Notes under the pieces: model-generated
Database searches by the model: none
What the model was told of the DNA's origin: nothing
What the model saw: the letters and a program-made list of their open reading frames with translations, nothing else
Program-made: the position numbers and the translations under genes
Shown here: positions 9,153-17,566 of the stretch, piece after piece
Layout of the letters: each line of letters starts with the position of its first letter
Numbering within the stretch: position 1 is the stretch's first letter
DNA from: an uncultured Planctomycetota bacterium
Lineage (GTDB): Bacteria > Planctomycetota > Phycisphaerae > SM23-33
Length of the DNA: 64,000 bases
Direction of reading: 5' to 3'
Assembly: GCA_903892515.1 (NCBI GenBank)
Contig: CAITIS010000134.1
Coordinates: forward strand, 62,001-126,000

Positions 9153-9712
9153 TACAGACTCTCCTCAATACTCGCAACACAAACTCGGGCGCAGGGGCAC
9201 GAATTTTACCGCGCCACAGCCGGGGGGCAAGGAGCATTATTCCCTGGCGGATTCAGCCATGCGAGCGACCTGTTCTTCTGGCAAGCCCACCTTGTCGTGT
9301 AACAGGCCCCCGCTTCAGCGGGGGTATAAGGCAGCGAACCGATATCCTCAGCCCGTTTCAGCGGGCGTGAAGTCGTGCCTTAGGCACAGCGGCTAAAGCC
9401 GGCCCGGGTAAGCCCGTTAAAACGGGCTGGAAACACAGGGTGGGATCACGCACGTTACCCCCGCTGAAGCGGGGGCCTGTTACACGACTCTACCCAGGCC
9501 TGCGGCAAAGCTTGCCTCGCCAAAAACAAAGGTCGCTCACAGCCACCCAATCTATCACGTTTCGGGCCTGCAACAAAGCCCGATTTCACGGAGACGCGTC
9601 GCACGTTTTCAACGGGTTGAGAGGCCAAGGCGGTCACGTGCGTGAAAGCGGAGGTTTGGCCTCAGGAATCCTACAGTTGTTCCCCGACAATCCGTCCCGC
9701 CTATGATGCGAT
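9153..9712. other. Gene-free spacer containing a nested inverted-repeat element
   Basis: This 560-base gap lies between divergent genes pilT (minus) and the receiver-like gene (plus). Its main content is the structured element at 9296-9486. I see no gene in the rest. Confidence 0.7.
9296..9486. repeat. 191-bp element with perfect 31-bp terminal inverted repeats and inner hairpins
   Basis: The left arm (9296-9326) starts CGTGTAACAGGCCCCCGC and ends GCGGGGGTA. The right arm (9456-9486) is its exact reverse complement. Each arm is itself a hairpin (CCCCCGC TTCA GCGGGGG). Inside are further short palindromes, AGCCCGTTTCAGCGGGC at about 9350 and AGCCCGTTAAAACGGGCT at about 9411. This could be a miniature mobile element or a strongly folding RNA region. 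Confidence 0.85.
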
Positions 9713-10096
9713 ATGGCAAGGGTGCTCATAGTCGCCGACAGCAAGGCCGAGACGGCTCTGATCGAGGAAATCTTCCGCGAGCACCCGCGCGTCGAGATCG
9801 TGGGCAAGGCCTGTCGGGTCGAGGAGGCGGCCGGGATCGCTTCGGAACGTAAGCCTGATCTGGTGGTCGTTGCCTCGGGAGTGGTGTTGCGGGAGGACGC
9901 TGTTGGCTTAGCGGCACGCGTGTACCGGGCGAACCCATCCGCGGTCGTGGTCGTGACGGCCGAGTGGCTGCCTGAGCCAAGTCGCACGGCGCTGCTGGAA
10001 GTCTGCGCAATCCCAGTGGCGACGAACATCCTCGATTTGCCACATGAGTTGGAGATGCTGATCCCCGACCTTCGTGAGCCAGTGTTCGCGAAATAG
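9713..10096 (+). CDS. Receiver-like protein lacking the phosphorylation Asp
   Basis: 127 aa with the alternating pattern of a response-regulator receiver domain: VLIVADSKAE (acidic D9), VEIVGKACRVEEAAGIASERKPDLVVVA, VVVVTAEWL. The residue at the phospho-acceptor position after PDLVVV is Ala instead of Asp, and the Lys expected near TNILDLPHEL is absent. It is thus a pseudo-receiver at best and may act in a phosphorylation-independent way. No output domain is present. The ATG at 9713 has no strong Shine-Dalgarno. It stands alone, followed by a MITE-like element. Confidence 0.65.
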   Translation: MARVLIVADSKAETALIEEIFREHPRVEIVGKACRVEEAAGIASERKPDLVVVASGVVLREDAVGLAARVYRANPSAVVVVTAEWLPEPSRTALLEVCAIPVATNILDLPHELEMLIPDLREPVFAK

Positions 10097-10177
10097 ACAG
10101 TGCCGGCCTGATCGAAGCAAGGGCGCATCAGGCGTGGCATTTTCGTTCCCAGGGCGTCGGCGATGCCAGAGAACGCC

Positions 10178-10290
10178 AGAGCACATTAAGCTTGCCTGGC
10201 TACAGGTGGCACAGCCTTTCAGGCTGTGCCGCACAGGCTGGAAAGCCTGTGCCACCCGAAGCATGTACACACGCAAACTTAAACCGCTCT
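10178..10290. repeat. MITE-like element, copy 1 (113 bp)
   Basis: Starts AGAGCACATTAAG and ends CTTAAACCGCTCT, imperfect terminal inverted repeats. The core is two adjacent hairpins, GGCACAGCC TTTCA GGCTGTGCC and GCACAGGCT GGAA AGCCTGTGC, which together make one larger near-palindrome from GGTGGCAC to GTGCCACC. Copy 2 at 15602-15714 is the same length with about 15 differences. Confidence 0.88.
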
Positions 10291-10372
10291 ATCTCTCAGC
10301 GAATGCCTCAAATGGGCATGGCCCGCGTTGAGCCGCGCGGGCCTGGTGCGAACCTCCGTGAACTTTCGAGGC

Positions 10373-10406
10373 GCTGTCCCAGGGCGGCAGTCCGTCCTGG
10401 GACAGC
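10373..10406. other. Hairpin downstream of the small membrane protein gene
   Basis: GCTGTCCCAGG and CCTGGGACAGC pair over 11 bases. There is no T-run on either side, so it is not a clear rho-independent terminator. It lies 26 bases past the stop of the minus-strand 58-aa gene and may cap that transcript. Confidence 0.5.
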
Positions 10407-10431
10407 TTAGCCTCTGGCGAAGGGACGAATG

Positions 10432-10608
10432 TCAGTGCTCTTCCATCAGTCGGCAGGCCTGATCGACCTGCCGCTGGTGGACCGATTCGCCGGACGATGC
10501 AGCGGCCTGCGCCGAGCCGGGCACCCGCAAATACAGCGCCGAGGCCACCAACAGGACCGCCACAATGCCCGCCAGAATCAGTAGCGGCTTGCCCAGCCAA
10601 TTCCGCAT
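10432..10608 (-). CDS. Small single-pass membrane protein (58 aa)
   Basis: The frame from the ATG at 10608 gives MRNWLGKPLLILAGIVAVLL... with one transmembrane helix at about residues 6-27, then a short polar tail ending RLMEEH. The Shine-Dalgarno AAAGGAGG lies five to six bases before the ATG and is among the best in the window, which strongly supports real translation and picks this start over one seven codons upstream. No family is recognised. The charged C-terminal 30 residues probably lie outside the cytoplasm if the basic N-terminus stays in. Confidence 0.7.
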   Translation of the reverse strand: MRNWLGKPLLILAGIVAVLLVASALYLRVPGSAQAAASSGESVHQRQVDQACRLMEEH

Positions 10609-10912
10609 AGTCCTCCTTTGCGCACCCAACGAATCGCGACGGCGTCACACGTTCCGACCTCACGGCCCGCCCCGAGCGGACCAGCTACAAATACACCGTA
10701 CGATATGCCTGCTGATCGGGCGCAGCAGATCAGGCTCACGGGTGGGAATCTGGAGGCAGGGAAGCCGAGGCCGCTGAATTGCAGAGGGGAAGAACGGCCA
10801 CAACTGGTTTATAATCGTCTCACGCCCGCCCTCGGGCGTGAGTGGGCTCTTGGCAGCCGCCTTAATATAGTCGAGATATCGCATTAAGAATCAGGATCAG
10901 GAATTCGGAACT
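10609..10912. other. Gene-free spacer
   Basis: Between the divergent 58-aa gene and the PQQ propeller operon. It contains the small palindrome CACGCCCGCCCTCGGGCGTG at about 10821-10840. No gene or clear promoter is recognised. Confidence 0.5.
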
Positions 10913-12157
10913 CTGCGTACCCGCCTGTTCATTCTGACGCTCTGCTGCATATTGGCCGGTTACGCGGCTGGGGGCGATTTGCCCTCGTCTCGCCCGGCCG
11001 CCGGCGGTCTGGGTGCGCCAACATCGCGCGAGTCGAACTGGCCGCAGTGGCGCGGGCCGCACCGCGATGGCACGTCTGAGCAGCCCGTGCGCGGGCGCTG
11101 GCCCACCTCGGGGCCCCGGCGGCTGTGGCGCTGCCAGGTGGCCAAGGGCTACGGCGGCCTGGCCGTCCGCGACGCCCGCGTATACACGCTGGGCTGGGAG
11201 AAGGACGGCGACGTCCTGTACTGCATCGACGGCGACCTGGGCAACGTCATCTGGACCAGCCGCTACGTGTGCAAGGCCGGGCCGACGCTGGGGTCGCGCT
11301 GCACGCCCTCACTCGACCGCCGCTGGGTCTTCGTCCTGAGCCGGACGGGCGAATTGCTGGGCATCGACGGTGACACCGGACGAATCAAGTGGAAGAAGGA
11401 TCTCCTGGCCGGCGAGAGCGACCCGGCCAAGTTGCCCAGGAAGGGCCTGGCCTCCTCGCCGCTGGTGATGGGCGAGTTGGTCATCGCCGACGTGGGCGCG
11501 GTGGTGGCCGTCAATAAGCAGAGCGGCGACGTGGTCTGGCGCAGCGAGGGCTTCGCCGCCGGCTACGCCTCGCCCGTGCCACTGCTCTGCCAGGGCCAGG
11601 ACATGGTCGCGGTAATGAACAGCGACGGCCCGGCCGTGCTGCGCCCCGACGGACTGACCTTGTGCAAGCGCTCAGCTGCCAACGCCGCCGACGGCAATGG
11701 CTGCGATCCGCTGGTCGTCGGCCAGCGCGTCTTCTGCATCTTCTCGGGTGCTGGCTGCGGCCTGCTGGAGCCGGAATTCCCCAACTTCAATGTCATCTGG
11801 CAGGGCAAGCAGCTCACCAGTCTGTCGGCGAGCCCGGTGTATCTGAACGGCTTGATCTTCGGCCTGGAAGGCCTCAGCGGCCAGGTGGCCATCACGTGCA
11901 TCCAGGCGGATTCGGGCAAGATAAAATGGACCGGACCGGCCATGGACAACGCTACGATGATCCTGGCCGACGGCAAGCTCATACTGCTGACCGAGTCGGG
12001 CGAACTGCTGCTGGTGTCGACCGACGGCCAAGGGTACAAAGAGCTGGCGCGGGCCAAGGTGATGTCCGGGCCGTGCGCGGCGCCACCGGCGCTGGCCGGC
12101 GGGCGGCTGTACTGCCGCAACGTGGCCGGCGACGTGATTTGCGTGAATTTCAAGTAA
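10913..12157 (+). CDS. PQQ-type beta-propeller protein, secreted (first of pair)
   Basis: About 414 aa. After the signal peptide it reads NWPQWRGPHRDGTS, the W-RGP-RDG opening common in planctomycetal PQQ-like (BamB/quinoprotein-dehydrogenase fold) proteins, and then repeated blades with LYCIDGDLGNVIWTS, LLGIDGDTGRIKWKK and VVAVNKQSGDVVWRS, which are the G-x-x-x-W propeller signatures. The start is uncertain. No ATG begins the signal peptide: the hydrophobic stretch LFILTLCCILAGYAAGG is read in frame from a CTG at 10913 or 10925, while the TTG at 10952 would cut it. I use 10913. Eleven bases separate it from the second propeller gene. Ligand and enzymatic activity are unknown. Confidence 0.8.
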   Translation: MRTRLFILTLCCILAGYAAGGDLPSSRPAAGGLGAPTSRESNWPQWRGPHRDGTSEQPVRGRWPTSGPRRLWRCQVAKGYGGLAVRDARVYTLGWEKDGDVLYCIDGDLGNVIWTSRYVCKAGPTLGSRCTPSLDRRWVFVLSRTGELLGIDGDTGRIKWKKDLLAGESDPAKLPRKGLASSPLVMGELVIADVGAVVAVNKQSGDVVWRSEGFAAGYASPVPLLCQGQDMVAVMNSDGPAVLRPDGLTLCKRSAANAADGNGCDPLVVGQRVFCIFSGAGCGLLEPEFPNFNVIWQGKQLTSLSASPVYLNGLIFGLEGLSGQVAITCIQADSGKIKWTGPAMDNATMILADGKLILLTESGELLLVSTDGQGYKELARAKVMSGPCAAPPALAGGRLYCRNVAGDVICVNFK

Positions 12158-12168
12158 GAGGAACGAAC

Positions 12169-13395
12169 ATGCGAGATGTACTGCGATGGACGGCGGCGTG
12201 GGCACTGCTTCTGGGACTGGTACTGGGCGTGAGGGCGCAGCAGTCGGCGCCGGCCGGGAAGGACTGGAACCAGTATCGCGGCCCCCAACGCGACGGCATC
12301 ACTGCCGATACTGACTGGAAAGTCTGGGCGGGCGAGCCCAAGATCGCCTGGAAGGCCAGCGTGAACGTCGGCTACTCCGCCGTTACCGTCGCCGACGGCA
12401 AGGCCTATGCCACCGGCAACAAGGATAACCTCGATACCGTCTTTTGCTTTGACGCCAAGACCGGCGCGCCCATTTGGAAGTACGAGTACGCCTGCAAGAC
12501 CCTGCCGACTCCGCAGTGGCCCGGCACGCGTTCGACGCCCGCGGTGGTGGACGGCCAGCTGTACACGCTGAGTTCCGAGGGCGAGTGCCTCTGCCTCAAC
12601 GCCGCCGACGGCAAGCTGGTGTGGGCCAAGAAGCTGGCTGAGGAACTGGAAGTCAAGGGCCCGCAGTGGAGCTTTGCCGGCTCGCCGCTGCCGCTGGGTG
12701 AGTGGATCGTGCTGGACATGGGCACCGTTGTGGCCCTGGACAAGGCCGATGGCAAGATCGCCTGGCGGAGCGCCGAGAAGTTCAAGCCCAGCTACGCCTC
12801 GCCCGTGCTGATCACGATTGGCGGCAAGCAATGCGTGGCCGTCGTGAACGGCGACGGACCGGCCATCGTCGAGGTCCCCAGCGGCAAGACCGTGTGCAAG
12901 GACACGTGGAAGACGCAGTACGACATCAATGCCTGCGACCTGCTGGTGGTGGGCGAGAAGTTCTTCGTGACCTCGGGCTACAACCATGGCTGTGCCCTGT
13001 ACGATGCCGCCGGCGGCCAGTGCAAGAAGGTGTACGAGAACAAGGACCTGGCCGACCAGTTCAGCGCCCCGGTGCTCGAGGACGGGTACATCTACGGCTT
13101 TAGCGGCAACGTCGGCGCCGAGACGCTCAAGTGCGTGGAGCTGGCTACCGGCGCAGTGAAGTGGAGCGGGCCCAAGGTCAAGGTCGGCTCGTGCATCCTG
13201 TCGGGCGATCGGCTGATCATGATGGGCGACGGCAACCTGATCATCGCCCAGGCCAATCCCGAAGGTTACAAAGAGCTGGCCAAGGCCAGGATTCTCGAAG
13301 GCGAGACCTGGACGATGCCCGTGCTGGCGGACGGCAGGATCTACTGCCGCAGCACGCCCGGCCAACTGGTGTGCGTGGACGTGAGCGGGAAGTGA
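12169..13395 (+). CDS. PQQ-type beta-propeller protein, secreted (second of pair)
   Basis: 408 aa, a paralogue of the preceding protein. The signal peptide covers residues 1-24 (WALLLGLVLGVRAQ). The mature protein begins with DWNQYRGPQRDG and has blades marked by VFCFDAKTGAPIWKY, CLCLNAADGKLVWAK, VVALDKADGKIAWRS and CVELATGAVKWSG. AGAGGAA lies about seven bases before the ATG. The same frame is open for a further 500 bases upstream inside the first propeller gene, but the signal peptide and ribosome site fix the start here. It is the second gene of a four-gene operon leading into ferredoxin and radical SAM genes. Its role could be binding PQQ or just a scaffold; catalysis cannot be read from the sequence. 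Confidence 0.88.
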   Translation: MRDVLRWTAAWALLLGLVLGVRAQQSAPAGKDWNQYRGPQRDGITADTDWKVWAGEPKIAWKASVNVGYSAVTVADGKAYATGNKDNLDTVFCFDAKTGAPIWKYEYACKTLPTPQWPGTRSTPAVVDGQLYTLSSEGECLCLNAADGKLVWAKKLAEELEVKGPQWSFAGSPLPLGEWIVLDMGTVVALDKADGKIAWRSAEKFKPSYASPVLITIGGKQCVAVVNGDGPAIVEVPSGKTVCKDTWKTQYDINACDLLVVGEKFFVTSGYNHGCALYDAAGGQCKKVYENKDLADQFSAPVLEDGYIYGFSGNVGAETLKCVELATGAVKWSGPKVKVGSCILSGDRLIMMGDGNLIIAQANPEGYKELAKARILEGETWTMPVLADGRIYCRSTPGQLVCVDVSGK

Positions 13396-13409
13396 CGCCA
13401 GCTGGAGCC

Positions 13410-14087
13410 ATGCTGATCTGCCGCTGTGCGGGCTGTGAGGCGCTGACTGCCGCACGCCGCGGCCTGCTGGATGCGATTGCCCGCGTGTCAGGTTGCCCGG
13501 TGGCAGACGACCTGTGCGAACTCATCGAACGCAGCGACGAACGGCTGGCGGAGTGGGCGAAGCAACCGCACCTGACCATCCTGGCCTGCCAGGAGCGGGC
13601 GGTGCGGGCGCTGTTTGCCTTTGCCGGCGCGCCCCTGGCGGCGGATTGCACGATCCTAGACGTCCGCCACATGGACGAAGCGGAGTTGGCTGAGCGCTTC
13701 GGCGTGAACTTGGCCGAGGTGACGCCCGTGCCGGTCCGGCCATCGGCCGATGGGCAGTGGGCGCCGTGGTACCCGGTGATCGATTACGCCCGGTGCGTGC
13801 ACTGCCGGCAATGCCTGGGCTTTTGCCTCTTCGGCGTGTACGCGCTGGCGGACAAGAACGTCCAGGTCGCCAACCCGCGGAATTGCAAGCCGCAGTGCCC
13901 GGCTTGTGCTCGCGTTTGCCCGCGTTCGGCCATCATCTTTCCGAAGTACCCATCGGGCGTCATCTCCGGGGCTGATCCCGACACCACACCGCCCGACCCG
14001 GCCGAACAGTTCGACATCTCGGCCATGGGGCAAGAGGACGTGCTCGAGCGGCTGCGAAAGCGGATGAACGGCGGGGGCGATGAGTAG
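13410..14087 (+). CDS. Ferredoxin with two [4Fe-4S] motifs and a novel N-terminal domain
   Basis: 225 aa. The C-terminal half has two cluster motifs, CVHCRQCLGFC and CKPQCPACARVCP, so two [4Fe-4S] clusters are expected. The N-terminal 120 residues carry several Cys (CRCAGCEAL, CPVADDLCEL, LACQERAVRALFAFAG) and resemble electron-transfer delta-type domains of the MvhD/HdrA kind only loosely; I do not assign it. GGAG precedes the ATG. It begins 14 bases after the second propeller gene and overlaps the radical SAM gene by eight bases, so translational coupling is likely. A natural reading is that it passes electrons to the radical SAM enzyme. Confidence 0.82.
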   Translation: MLICRCAGCEALTAARRGLLDAIARVSGCPVADDLCELIERSDERLAEWAKQPHLTILACQERAVRALFAFAGAPLAADCTILDVRHMDEAELAERFGVNLAEVTPVPVRPSADGQWAPWYPVIDYARCVHCRQCLGFCLFGVYALADKNVQVANPRNCKPQCPACARVCPRSAIIFPKYPSGVISGADPDTTPPDPAEQFDISAMGQEDVLERLRKRMNGGGDE

Positions 14088-15603
14088 TCTTCGCCCCGCG
14101 ATCGTGCTGGTGGCTGACCGCACGCTCAGCGGGCAGTATCGGGCGCTCTTTGAAGGCATCTTCGGCACCATGCAGACCACCAGCGTGCCGGAGTTCATGA
14201 TGCGGCGGCTGCTCTCGCCGCGACAGCCCACCGACGAATCTGGCCGGGCCACCGCGGCGGTGCTGGGGCTGCGCCGCGTCGAATCCGCCCTGCTGGCTGA
14301 AGGCTTTGCCCGCGCCGACGTGGTCTGCACAACCCCTGAAACATTGCCCTCGCTCATCGGGCCTTGGACGAAGATCGTGGGCTTCAGTTCGTCGGACCCG
14401 CTGGGGCTGGCCATGAGCAACTCCACCACGGTGAACTTCTGCGGCGGCCGGTTGTACACCGAGTTGTGGACGCAGCGCTTGCTGGAAAGCCTGGCCGATG
14501 CCAAGCGGCGGCACGGCTTTAGCATCGTCGCCGGGGGCGGCGGGGCCTGGCAGTTGGCGCAGAATCCGCAGCGCGCCCGGCAGCTCGGCATCGACGTGAT
14601 CTTTGAAGGTTTCTTCGAGCGGCAAGGCCCGGCGCTGTTTCTGGACATCCTGGCCGGCAGGACGCCGCCGGCGCACGTCGTCGAATCCCAGCCGCTGGCG
14701 GCCTTGGCCAAGCCCATTGCCGGGGCGTCGGCCATGGGCGTCATCGAGCTGTCCCGCGGCTGCGGCAAGGGCTGCGAATTCTGCACCTCCGGCCATCGGG
14801 CCATGGAGCATCTGCCGCCGGCACTGATCCTTCAGGATCTCCGCACCAACGTGGCCGCGGGCATCTCGGCCGTGGTCAGCGGCAGCGAGGACTTCTTCCG
14901 CTACGGCAGCACCGGCAGCCGCGTGAACTTTGCCGCCTTGACCGGCCTGCTCGAACAAATGCGCCGCGTCGAGGGCCTGTCGTTCATGCAGATCGACCAC
15001 GCGAACATTTCTTCCGTGCTGCAACTGGGGCTCGGAGAACTGCGTGAGGTCCGCCGCCTGCTCTCCTGGGGCCGGGCGAGTGAGTACCTGTGGGTGAACA
15101 TGGGCATCGAGTCGGCCAGCACCGAGTTGGTGACGCGGCATTGCCCGGGCAAGTTCGGGCCCTTTGCCGGCCGCGACTGGGCCGGGATGGTGCTCGAATC
15201 GGCCGACCTGATGCAGCAGGCGGGCTTTTTCCCCGTGTATTCGCTGATCCTGGGCCTGCCCGGCGAGACGCTCACCGACATCGAGCAGACGCAACGGTTG
15301 GTGGACCATCTGGCGCGGACGCAGGCGGTGATCTTCCCGATCTTCTACGAACCCATCGTCCCAGAGTCGCGGCAGCAAGGCGCGGGGTTTACGCTCTCAA
15401 AGATGCGGCCTGAGCACCTCAGGCTTTTCCAAAGCTGCTACGAGATCAACTTCCGACTCGTGCCGCGGCTCTTTGCCGACAACCAGGCCTGCGCCGGCGT
15501 CAGTTGGGCCAAACGCACGCTGGTGCAAATGCTGGGCAAGAGCGAGGTCATGCTGTGGCGGCGGCGCTTCGGACGCATCGCCCGGCAGATCGCGAAAAGC
15601 TAG
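14080..15603 (+). CDS. Radical SAM protein
   Basis: 507 aa. The radical SAM cluster motif CGKGCEFC (CxxxCxxC, Cys at about 228, 232, 235) sits mid-protein after about 220 residues, an arrangement like B12-binding radical SAM proteins, although the classical cobalamin DxHxxG motif is not seen. IELSRGC before the cluster and LGLPGET after it fit the MiaB/HemN-like barrel. It is the last of the four-gene operon. The stop codon TAG at 15601-15603 coincides with the first bases of a MITE-like element (copy 2). The substrate is unknown; peptide or cofactor modification in the envelope pathway of its operon partners is a guess. Confidence 0.85.
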   Translation: MSSLRPAIVLVADRTLSGQYRALFEGIFGTMQTTSVPEFMMRRLLSPRQPTDESGRATAAVLGLRRVESALLAEGFARADVVCTTPETLPSLIGPWTKIVGFSSSDPLGLAMSNSTTVNFCGGRLYTELWTQRLLESLADAKRRHGFSIVAGGGGAWQLAQNPQRARQLGIDVIFEGFFERQGPALFLDILAGRTPPAHVVESQPLAALAKPIAGASAMGVIELSRGCGKGCEFCTSGHRAMEHLPPALILQDLRTNVAAGISAVVSGSEDFFRYGSTGSRVNFAALTGLLEQMRRVEGLSFMQIDHANISSVLQLGLGELREVRRLLSWGRASEYLWVNMGIESASTELVTRHCPGKFGPFAGRDWAGMVLESADLMQQAGFFPVYSLILGLPGETLTDIEQTQRLVDHLARTQAVIFPIFYEPIVPESRQQGAGFTLSKMRPEHLRLFQSCYEINFRLVPRLFADNQACAGVSWAKRTLVQMLGKSEVMLWRRRFGRIARQIAKS

Positions 15604-15714
15604 AGCAGATTAAGCCTGCTTGCCTACAGGTGGCACAGCCTTTTAGGCTGTGCTGCACAGGCTGGAAAGCCTGTGCCACCTGAAGCTTGTAAACACGCAG
15701 ACTTAAACGGCTCT
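15602..15714. repeat. MITE-like element, copy 2 (113 bp)
   Basis: Starts AGAGCAGATTAAG and ends CTTAAACGGCTCT; the TA flanking both ends (T15601-A15602, T15714-A15715) would fit a TA target duplication with GAGC...GCTC as the true ends. It has the same two-hairpin core as copy 1 at 10178-10290. It abuts the radical SAM gene so tightly that its first bases make the TAG stop. Confidence 0.88.
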
Positions 15715-16292
15715 AATGGGCCGCAAAACAGAGACTCCTGACGGTCACAGGGCAGGCGCCCAGATGGCAGAGCTGCGTATCGGAATATCCATCGGTGTTT
15801 CCTTAAGCCCGAAGGGCTTGAATAGTCCAGCCCAGGGCAGAGCGAAGCGCCGCCCTGGGTTGGGGGAATACAACGCCCCAGCCCTGAAGGGCGGGAGATC
15901 GCTTTGCCTCTCGCGCCCTTACAGGGCTTGCCTGTCTGGTGCATGCTTACCTGGGGCGTTGCCCCAGGCTGTATTCTCTCAGCCCTTCGGGCTGTATGGC
16001 CAAGCGGACCAAGAGGTGATGTCCGACGCTAAGCCATGGAAGCGCCTGTGCGTAGAGAAGAAACCTGATATCTAATATCTGATATCTGATATCAGGCATC
16101 TGGATACTCGGAACCAACACCTCGTCATTTGTCCGCCTGCCATCGAAACGAAATGTATACTTCCCATGACGTTACGATGGCTCGGGTGGAGTTGAAGGCG
16201 AGTTTTCCGAGCACGTCGTGCCCGCTCCCGATGCGGTGGTGTTATGCGAGAGTTTCTCCGGCTCGCCGCCGTGATTTGTTGGAGTGGTTGGC
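15715..16292. other. Spacer with small palindromes and an AT-rich short-period array
   Basis: Between the radical SAM operon and pilM. It has short hairpins of the type AGCCCAGGGC...GCCCTGGGT and AGCCCTTCGGGCT, and at about 16068-16102 an array of TGATATC/TAATATC units of about 8 bases, which recurs in kind at 49681-49770 and 58391-58512. No gene is seen. Confidence 0.65.
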
Positions 16293-17372
16293 ATGGTCTC
16301 GTTCTCAAGCAGCAAGGGCAAGTCGTTCATCGGAGTGGACCTGGGCTCAGGCAGCGTGAAGATGGCCCAGTTGCGGACCTCCGCCGAGGCCATGGAGATT
16401 CTGGCCTTGGCCCAGGCCCAGATCGATCTGCCCCCCTCCGCCGATCAACATATCCGTCTGGAAGCGCAGGCGCAGCAGGTTCGCCGCCTGCTGAAGGAGG
16501 CGGGTTTCAAAGGCCGCCAGGCCGTCGTCTCGCTTCCGACGGAGTCCGTCTTTCTTCAGCCCATTCGGCTGCCGCACGTGGCGGGGGAGCAGTTGCCCAG
16601 CTTGCTCGAGCAGGAACTCCAGGGCAAGCTGCCCTGGAACGCCGAGCCGACAGTCATGCGTCACATACTCGCCGGCACCGTCTACGCCGAGGCCGGGGAG
16701 ATGCAGGAAATGTTGGTGGTGGCCGTGGCGCGGAAGGCACTCGATGAGTACCTTTCGGCGCTGGCCAAGGCGGGCCTGGACATCGTGGCCGTCAATATCG
16801 AGGCCTGCGCGCTGGTGGAGTGCTTCGCCCGCTTCTTCCGCCGGGCCTCCGACGAAGGCCGGATGACGCTGTTCATCGACATCGGCTCCTCCAGCACCAA
16901 GGTCGTGCTGGCGCAAGGTCCCAAGATGGTCTTCGCCCACAACCTGGCCTTGGGCGGCAACGCCATGGACGCCGAATTGGCCAAGGCCCTGAAGATCCCG
17001 CTGGCCCAAGCCCACGCCGTGCGACGAAAAATGGTTGGCAGCCAAGTTCATACGCAGGCGGAGGATGAACTTTTTCGGCTCTTGGATGTGAAGATCGCCC
17101 AGATAACAGACGACATAACACATTGTCTGCTGTACTGCGAGTCGGCCTTTCGCAACCAGGCCGTCGAGCGGGTGATATTCGTTGGCGGGCAGGCACATAA
17201 CAAGCGGCTGTGCCAAAGCATCGCCCAGCGACTGAACCTGCCGGCCCAGGTGGGCGATCCGCTGGCCGGCGTGCAACGCAGCAGCCAAGCGCAAGAGACG
17301 TTGGGTGAAACCGGTCCCTGCCCGGCCTGGGCGGTGGCCGTCGGCCTGAGCCTCGGCGCCACGCTGCTGTAG
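16293..17372 (+). CDS. pilM: PilM-like actin-fold pilus assembly protein
   Basis: Cytoplasmic actin/FtsA-fold protein that binds the PilN N-terminus at the inner-membrane platform of type IV pili. The opening FIGVDLGSGSVKMAQL is the PilM phosphate-1 motif; LFIDIGSSSTKVVL is phosphate-2, and FVGGQAHNKRL is near the adenosine motif. Length about 359 aa is normal. GGAG about eight bases upstream supports the ATG at 16293 over the in-frame GTG at 16284. Downstream, after a repeat-filled gap of about 190 bases, are a ParA-like ATPase and a bitopic PilP/GspB-like protein. PilN and PilO are not in this window. Confidence 0.92.
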   Translation: MVSFSSSKGKSFIGVDLGSGSVKMAQLRTSAEAMEILALAQAQIDLPPSADQHIRLEAQAQQVRRLLKEAGFKGRQAVVSLPTESVFLQPIRLPHVAGEQLPSLLEQELQGKLPWNAEPTVMRHILAGTVYAEAGEMQEMLVVAVARKALDEYLSALAKAGLDIVAVNIEACALVECFARFFRRASDEGRMTLFIDIGSSSTKVVLAQGPKMVFAHNLALGGNAMDAELAKALKIPLAQAHAVRRKMVGSQVHTQAEDELFRLLDVKIAQITDDITHCLLYCESAFRNQAVERVIFVGGQAHNKRLCQSIAQRLNLPAQVGDPLAGVQRSSQAQETLGETGPCPAWAVAVGLSLGATLL

Positions 17373-17398
17373 GGCATGGGCGGCATGGCCATCAGCAT

Positions 17399-17525
17399 GG
17401 GTGGCATGGTCATCTGCCCGCTGTTGGGCAGTGACCATGTTAGAGACACCTGCAGAAAAGCGGTCGTCGAGTCAATGAGCTGGGCCAGCATGGTCATCTC
17501 CAACGACGGGAATGACCATGCCACC
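17399..17525. repeat. Family A composite between pilM and the ParA gene
   Basis: Hairpin 1 (17399-17443) GGGTGGCATGGTCATC to GTGACCATGTTAGA; hairpin 2 (17489-17525) AGCATGGTCATCTCC to AATGACCATGCCACC. The ends are in inverted order, giving the two-hairpin layout also seen at 1026-1142 and 52009-52110. Confidence 0.8.
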
Positions 17526-17566
17526 GGAGATTGGGCACTATCCGCCAAAATAGGCGGTGCGGAAAT

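Noticed and set aside
10289-10663. 124-codon minus-strand frame over the 58-aa membrane gene
   Set aside because: Different reading frame, no ribosome site, crosses a hairpin; the 58-aa frame has a near-perfect Shine-Dalgarno and a TM helix.
11563-13455. Long minus-strand frame of 630 codons over the PQQ propeller genes
   Set aside because: It lies opposite two well-supported propeller genes, has no domain or ribosome site and is the usual high-GC shadow frame.
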